Source of the DNA: Onchocerca volvulus
Taxonomy: Eukaryota > Nematoda > Chromadorea > Rhabditida > Onchocercidae
Direction: 5' to 3'
DNA length: 64,000 nt
Assembly (NCBI GenBank): GCA_000499405.2
Contig: HG738141.1
Location: 1-64,000 of the forward strand
Shown: piece after piece, positions 62,035-64,000 of the stretch
Numbering within the stretch: position 1 is the stretch's first letter
Layout of the letters: each line of letters opens with the position of its first letter
Translations under genes and position numbers: made by a program
The notes under the pieces: generated by a model
Seen by the model: the letters and a program-made list of their open reading frames with translations, nothing else
The model's database searches: none
What the model was told of the DNA's origin: nothing

Positions 62035-64000
62035 AGTTGTTAATATGTAAATATTAAGATTTGTATAATAGAAATACTAACAAATTACAATTATAAAAGA
62101 TTGAAATGGAAGTTTTGAAATAAAAAAAATGGCCCGTGAAATTGAAATTTAAAAAAACTAAAATTTCATTTTATCATTTGCTAAAATTACAAACTTAATG
62201 CTAACACTTTTGTAAACTAATATTTAAACGAAAGTTTGCTAGATAACGATGATTATTATTAAAATAAAATTTAAGCAATTTAAATTGTAAATTTTACAAC
62301 TAATTAATGAAAAATTATGAAATTGAAACAAGCAGTTGATGAATATGTCACGTTAAGCAAGCTGAACTTATCAAAAATTTATCAATTTTAAATGATTAGT
62401 TTAAAAATAATACAGAATTAATAGATGAATGAATATCATTAATGTTGTTATTAATACAACCATAAAAAATTAATCAAAATTTGAATTGAAATTTTATCTA
62501 AATAATTGATTAGATTATTTGAGTACAAATATATTATGCTTAAATTATTTAGAGAAAAAGAAAGAAAATTTTAGGAAAATGAAAAATTTGAAGTATGATT
62601 GGAATTTCAAGAATTAAAAACAAAAATTATATCATGCAAGAATTTCATCATTCAATATTATTTTATTTTAATTTATACAAATTTTATGATAAATCAAATT
62701 AGATCAGACATAAATTAGTTAAAATAAATTTTAATTTATTTAAGTTCTATAAAATTAAATTAGATATAAATTATTTTTTCAATTCCAATTTACATTCATA
62801 ACATAAGTCAGAATTAAGTCATATTTTAATAATGGAAAAAATTATAAGTAAATTTTAAAAAAAAACAATATATTACTATTGCAATCGCAAATTTCGTATA
62901 ATTATTACTAAATAATTTGGTCATATAAATTAGAACTAAATATGATAGTAATTTCCAATTAATTCAAATTCTATCAAATAAAATTATTTTTTCCATTTCC
63001 AGTTTTTATAAATCACATAAACAAAATCAGGTTGTACTTTTATTAATGAAAAGAAATTATAAACAAGATTTTTAAAAAAAAATACGACAATCATAGAATT
63101 CTTTGGATTATTAGATAAATAAATTTGTCATATAAATTGGAATTAAATTAAAAATATGTTTGTAATTAATAATATTTAATGCAATCATAAATTGTTGTAT
63201 GGTAAGCTGCATTAATTAATTACGAAATTTATTATTATTATTAATTAATAAAATTTAGGTAAATAACAACAAGTTTTTGGGAAAAAATTAGTATGGAAAT
63301 AAAAATTAAAAAGGAAAATTTGTAAATATTTTCCAGAAAAAATGCGGAATTAAACTGCCAACATTTATTAATTGATCTAATTGATGAAATGAAATTATCA
63401 AATTTATTTGCGGTTGGAAATGTCGCTTGACAAGTTTTCAGATAATAATAAAAATAGTACTAATTTTAATAGTAATTAAACAATTAATAGTAATTAAAGA
63501 CATAAATGAAACGAAGGTGAAAGAAGATTAAGAAATTACTGGTACCTGGTATTCTAAAGATTAAAAAGTCCCGCGAAATACCAGAATTTCTGGTTTGAAA
63601 TAATTTGATGAGTCAACCCTAATGAAAGCACTTATTAAGTTTATAAATATATCTTAATAATTGACATAAATACAAGAAAACATTTTAAGGATAAATATGA
63701 AATTTAAATACAAATATTAAATAAAATAGGTATAAAATTCAAAAATCGAAATATAAGTATAAAATTTAAGTATAAATATAAAATGATTCAGAAAATGGCA
63801 TAAACACTAAAGTTGTGAATTTAATCATAATTATTCATGAATTTAATCGTAATTATCGTGATTATTAAATCGGGATTTGTGTAATAAATATTAAATATAT
63901 TAAAAATTTAATTTAAAACAACCAAAATTATATATGAAAACATTTTGAGAATAAATTTAAAATTTAAATACAAACATAAAATTTAAATACAAATATAAAA
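62035..64000. other. AT-rich sequence without a supported gene
   Basis: No gene seen. A GC-richer spot at 63540-63595 holds CTGGTATT facing AATACCAG. From about 63650 to the window end, TATAAAATTTAAATACAAA-type units recur. Confidence 0.5.

Overview
This is a strongly AT-rich eukaryotic window that is best read as nuclear DNA of a nematode. Four lines of evidence agree: a complete Srx-type nematode chemoreceptor gene, five head-to-tail copies of the nematode telomere hexamer TTAGGC, a Rho GTPase of the CHW-1 (RhoU/V-like) type, and short GT-AG introns with TTTCAG/TTTTAG acceptors. The species cannot be named from the sequence. Poly(A) and poly(T) runs of 8-30 bases are everywhere, and many long ORFs are only translated homopolymers or microsatellites.

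Layout. 1-3.3 kb: no gene; a diverged duplication and an inverted repeat. 3.3-4.4 kb: decayed Helitron (PIF1-type) helicase, minus strand. 6.4-8.4 kb: six-exon srx-like 7TM receptor, plus strand, in which every intron phase matches. 9.8-10.7 kb: transposon debris, with a Helitron-like end, a broken BEL/Pao gag zinc-knuckle array and a tandem duplication. 15.9-18.6 kb: a minisatellite, then a four-exon minus-strand gene for a small secreted cysteine-rich protein; its last intron carries the telomeric repeat. 19.5-20.2 kb: LTR- or promoter-like sequence. 20-42.5 kb: a long stretch without a convincing gene but with many degenerate repeats and one strong miRNA-like hairpin near 33.4 kb. 42.5-43.9 kb: a two-exon CARD-only protein, plus strand. 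47.63 kb: tRNA-Thr(AGU), a Pol III T-run, and a decayed tandem tRNA copy. 50.66-50.85 kb: a large AAT microsatellite. 54.6-58.1 kb: the four-exon chw-1-like Rho GTPase, minus strand. 58.3-64 kb: repeats, no gene seen.

The genes do not form an operon or a shared pathway. They cover sensory signalling (Srx), secretion (cysteine-rich protein), apoptosis-type adaptor chemistry (CARD) and cytoskeletal or axon-guidance signalling (CHW-1). The most notable biology is a CHW-1-like GTPase that appears to lack both residues that normally support GTP hydrolysis (Gly12 and Gln61 in Rac numbering), a stand-alone CARD that shares a motif with the CED-4 CARD, and the unannotated hairpin. Exon structures were assembled by hand from splice signals and reading-frame continuity; no alignment or expression data were available.
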